A program made the position numbers and the translations under genes. A DNA stretch of 7,228 nucleotides from Balneolaceae bacterium (GTDB lineage: Bacteria; Bacteroidota; Rhodothermia; Balneolales; Balneolaceae): assembly GCA_007123785.1 (NCBI GenBank), contig SLGL01000187.1:1-7228 (forward strand), read 5' to 3'. Below, one piece after another: positions 6,882-7,228 of this stretch; within the stretch, counting starts at the first letter, position 1, and every line of letters starts with the position of its first letter. The notes beneath the pieces were generated by a model, which made no database searches, was not told where the DNA came from, and saw only the letters and a list, made by a program, of their open reading frames with translations.

Positions 6882-7228
6882 GTGCACGGAGCGGGTGCGG
6901 CTTGCTGCTCCGGATCAAAACGTCAGGGATACCCCAACTCCGTTTCGAACATCCTTTTCACTTTTCACTTTTGCCTTTTCACTCTCATAGCCCTTACCGC
7001 CTGCAACGAACCGTTTAATCCCATACAGCAAAATGATCAGTATCCTTTTTCCATCCACGGCTACCTGGACGCTTCGCAGGATATCAACTGGGTGCGCATT
7101 ACCGCCGTGCGCGACAGTCTGTTCATGGACACACCCGAGCCCCTTGACGCCGTGGTCACCCTCGAACACCTGGAAAGCGGGCATACCGTCACTATGAACG
7201 ATTCTCTTTTTCAATATTATCCGGGAAG
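6882..7228 (+). CDS. DUF4249-like lipoprotein, 5' part only (runs off the window)
   Basis: An open frame runs from 6822 to the window edge, with clear coding character from about 6987. The segment FTLIALTAC (ending at codon 7002-7004) is a lipobox, followed by NEPFNPIQQ, a common start for outer-membrane lipoproteins. The mature part begins with a beta-rich stretch containing FSIHGYLDASQDINWVRIT and PLDAVVTLEHLESGH, resembling the N-terminal half of DUF4249 proteins, which usually sit beside TonB-dependent receptors; no receptor gene is seen here. There is no in-frame ATG before the signal peptide. I put the start at GTG 6882 (GGGAA at 6865-6869 upstream), giving a 40-residue leader; an ATC start at 6951 or a damaged 5' end are alternatives. 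The hydrophobic leader is encoded by an inverted heptamer array. Family assignment is moderate; the start is uncertain. Confidence 0.6.
   Translation, partial: MHGAGAACCSGSKRQGYPNSVSNILFTFHFCLFTLIALTACNEPFNPIQQNDQYPFSIHGYLDASQDINWVRITAVRDSLFMDTPEPLDAVVTLEHLESGHTVTMNDSLFQYYPG
6953..6982 (-). repeat. Inverted copy of the heptamer array, inside the lipoprotein leader
   Basis: Read on the minus strand: GTGAAAA, GGCAAAA, GTGAAAA, GTGAAAA, then GG. Bases 6953-6972 are the exact reverse complement of 6814-6833, so the two arrays form a 20-bp inverted repeat with 119 bases between them. On the plus strand this copy encodes the LFTFHFCLFT stretch of the lipoprotein signal peptide. Confidence 0.85.

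Noticed and set aside
6693..6887. Minus-strand frame with hydrophobic N-terminus resembling a signal peptide
   Set aside because: Its hydrophobic part is just the translated complement of the GTGAAAA array, and the rest translates the GC palindrome. No lipobox-plus-domain pattern follows.
6804..6982. Heptamer arrays as a CRISPR array
   Set aside because: Units are 7 bases long and directly adjacent, with no unique spacers, and no cas genes are present.
6863..7017. ATG-started plus-strand frame in another phase upstream of the DUF4249-like gene
   Set aside because: It ends at a stop about 52 codons on and carries no recognisable signal peptide or domain; the coding character clearly lies in the other frame.

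Overview
The window looks like a piece of a Gram-negative genome of the Bacteroidota/Balneolota/Rhodothermota kind. The reasons are: two and probably three lipoproteins with SPII signal peptides, weak or absent Shine-Dalgarno sequences, a DUF4249-like lipoprotein start, GTGAAAA heptamer repeats between genes, and a CCCCGACA/TGTCGGGG palindrome between genes. The proteins are rich in Asp and Glu, which would suit a marine or salt-tolerant member. The placement is inference from protein and repeat style only; no rRNA or marker gene is present.

Layout. Bases 44-4003 (minus strand) hold one intact 1319-residue lipoprotein. It joins a PmoA/DUF6807-type N-terminal domain, a beta-propeller of the PVC 'membrane-bound dehydrogenase' type (TIGR02604-like), an alpha-helical HEAT-like stretch, and a C-terminal c-type heme domain of the Pirellula/Verrucomicrobium type (TIGR02603-like). 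A 514-base AT-rich divergent intergenic region follows (4004-4517), with two dyad-symmetric elements. Bases 4518-6689 (plus strand) encode a 723-residue PQQ-dependent dehydrogenase of the membrane glucose dehydrogenase (Gcd-like) family. It is a lipoprotein with a mono-heme cytochrome c domain inserted in the propeller. Downstream (6690-6950 or so) is a repeat-rich spacer. The right edge carries the 5' part of a second plus-strand lipoprotein gene that resembles the DUF4249 family and runs out of the window.

How the genes may work together. Two large predicted envelope oxidoreductases, each with a beta-propeller and its own c-type heme, are transcribed away from a shared regulatory region. 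The likely picture is oxidation of sugars or sugar derivatives outside the cytoplasm, with electrons leaving through the attached hemes to other cytochromes. The PQQ enzyme has the expected catalytic Asp and Lys spacing. The substrate and activity of the giant fusion protein are unknown.

The most unusual points are the four-module architecture of the fusion protein, a His/Asp-rich strip inside its DUF6807-like domain, and an inverted copy of an intergenic heptamer repeat that appears to supply the hydrophobic signal peptide of the right-edge lipoprotein.
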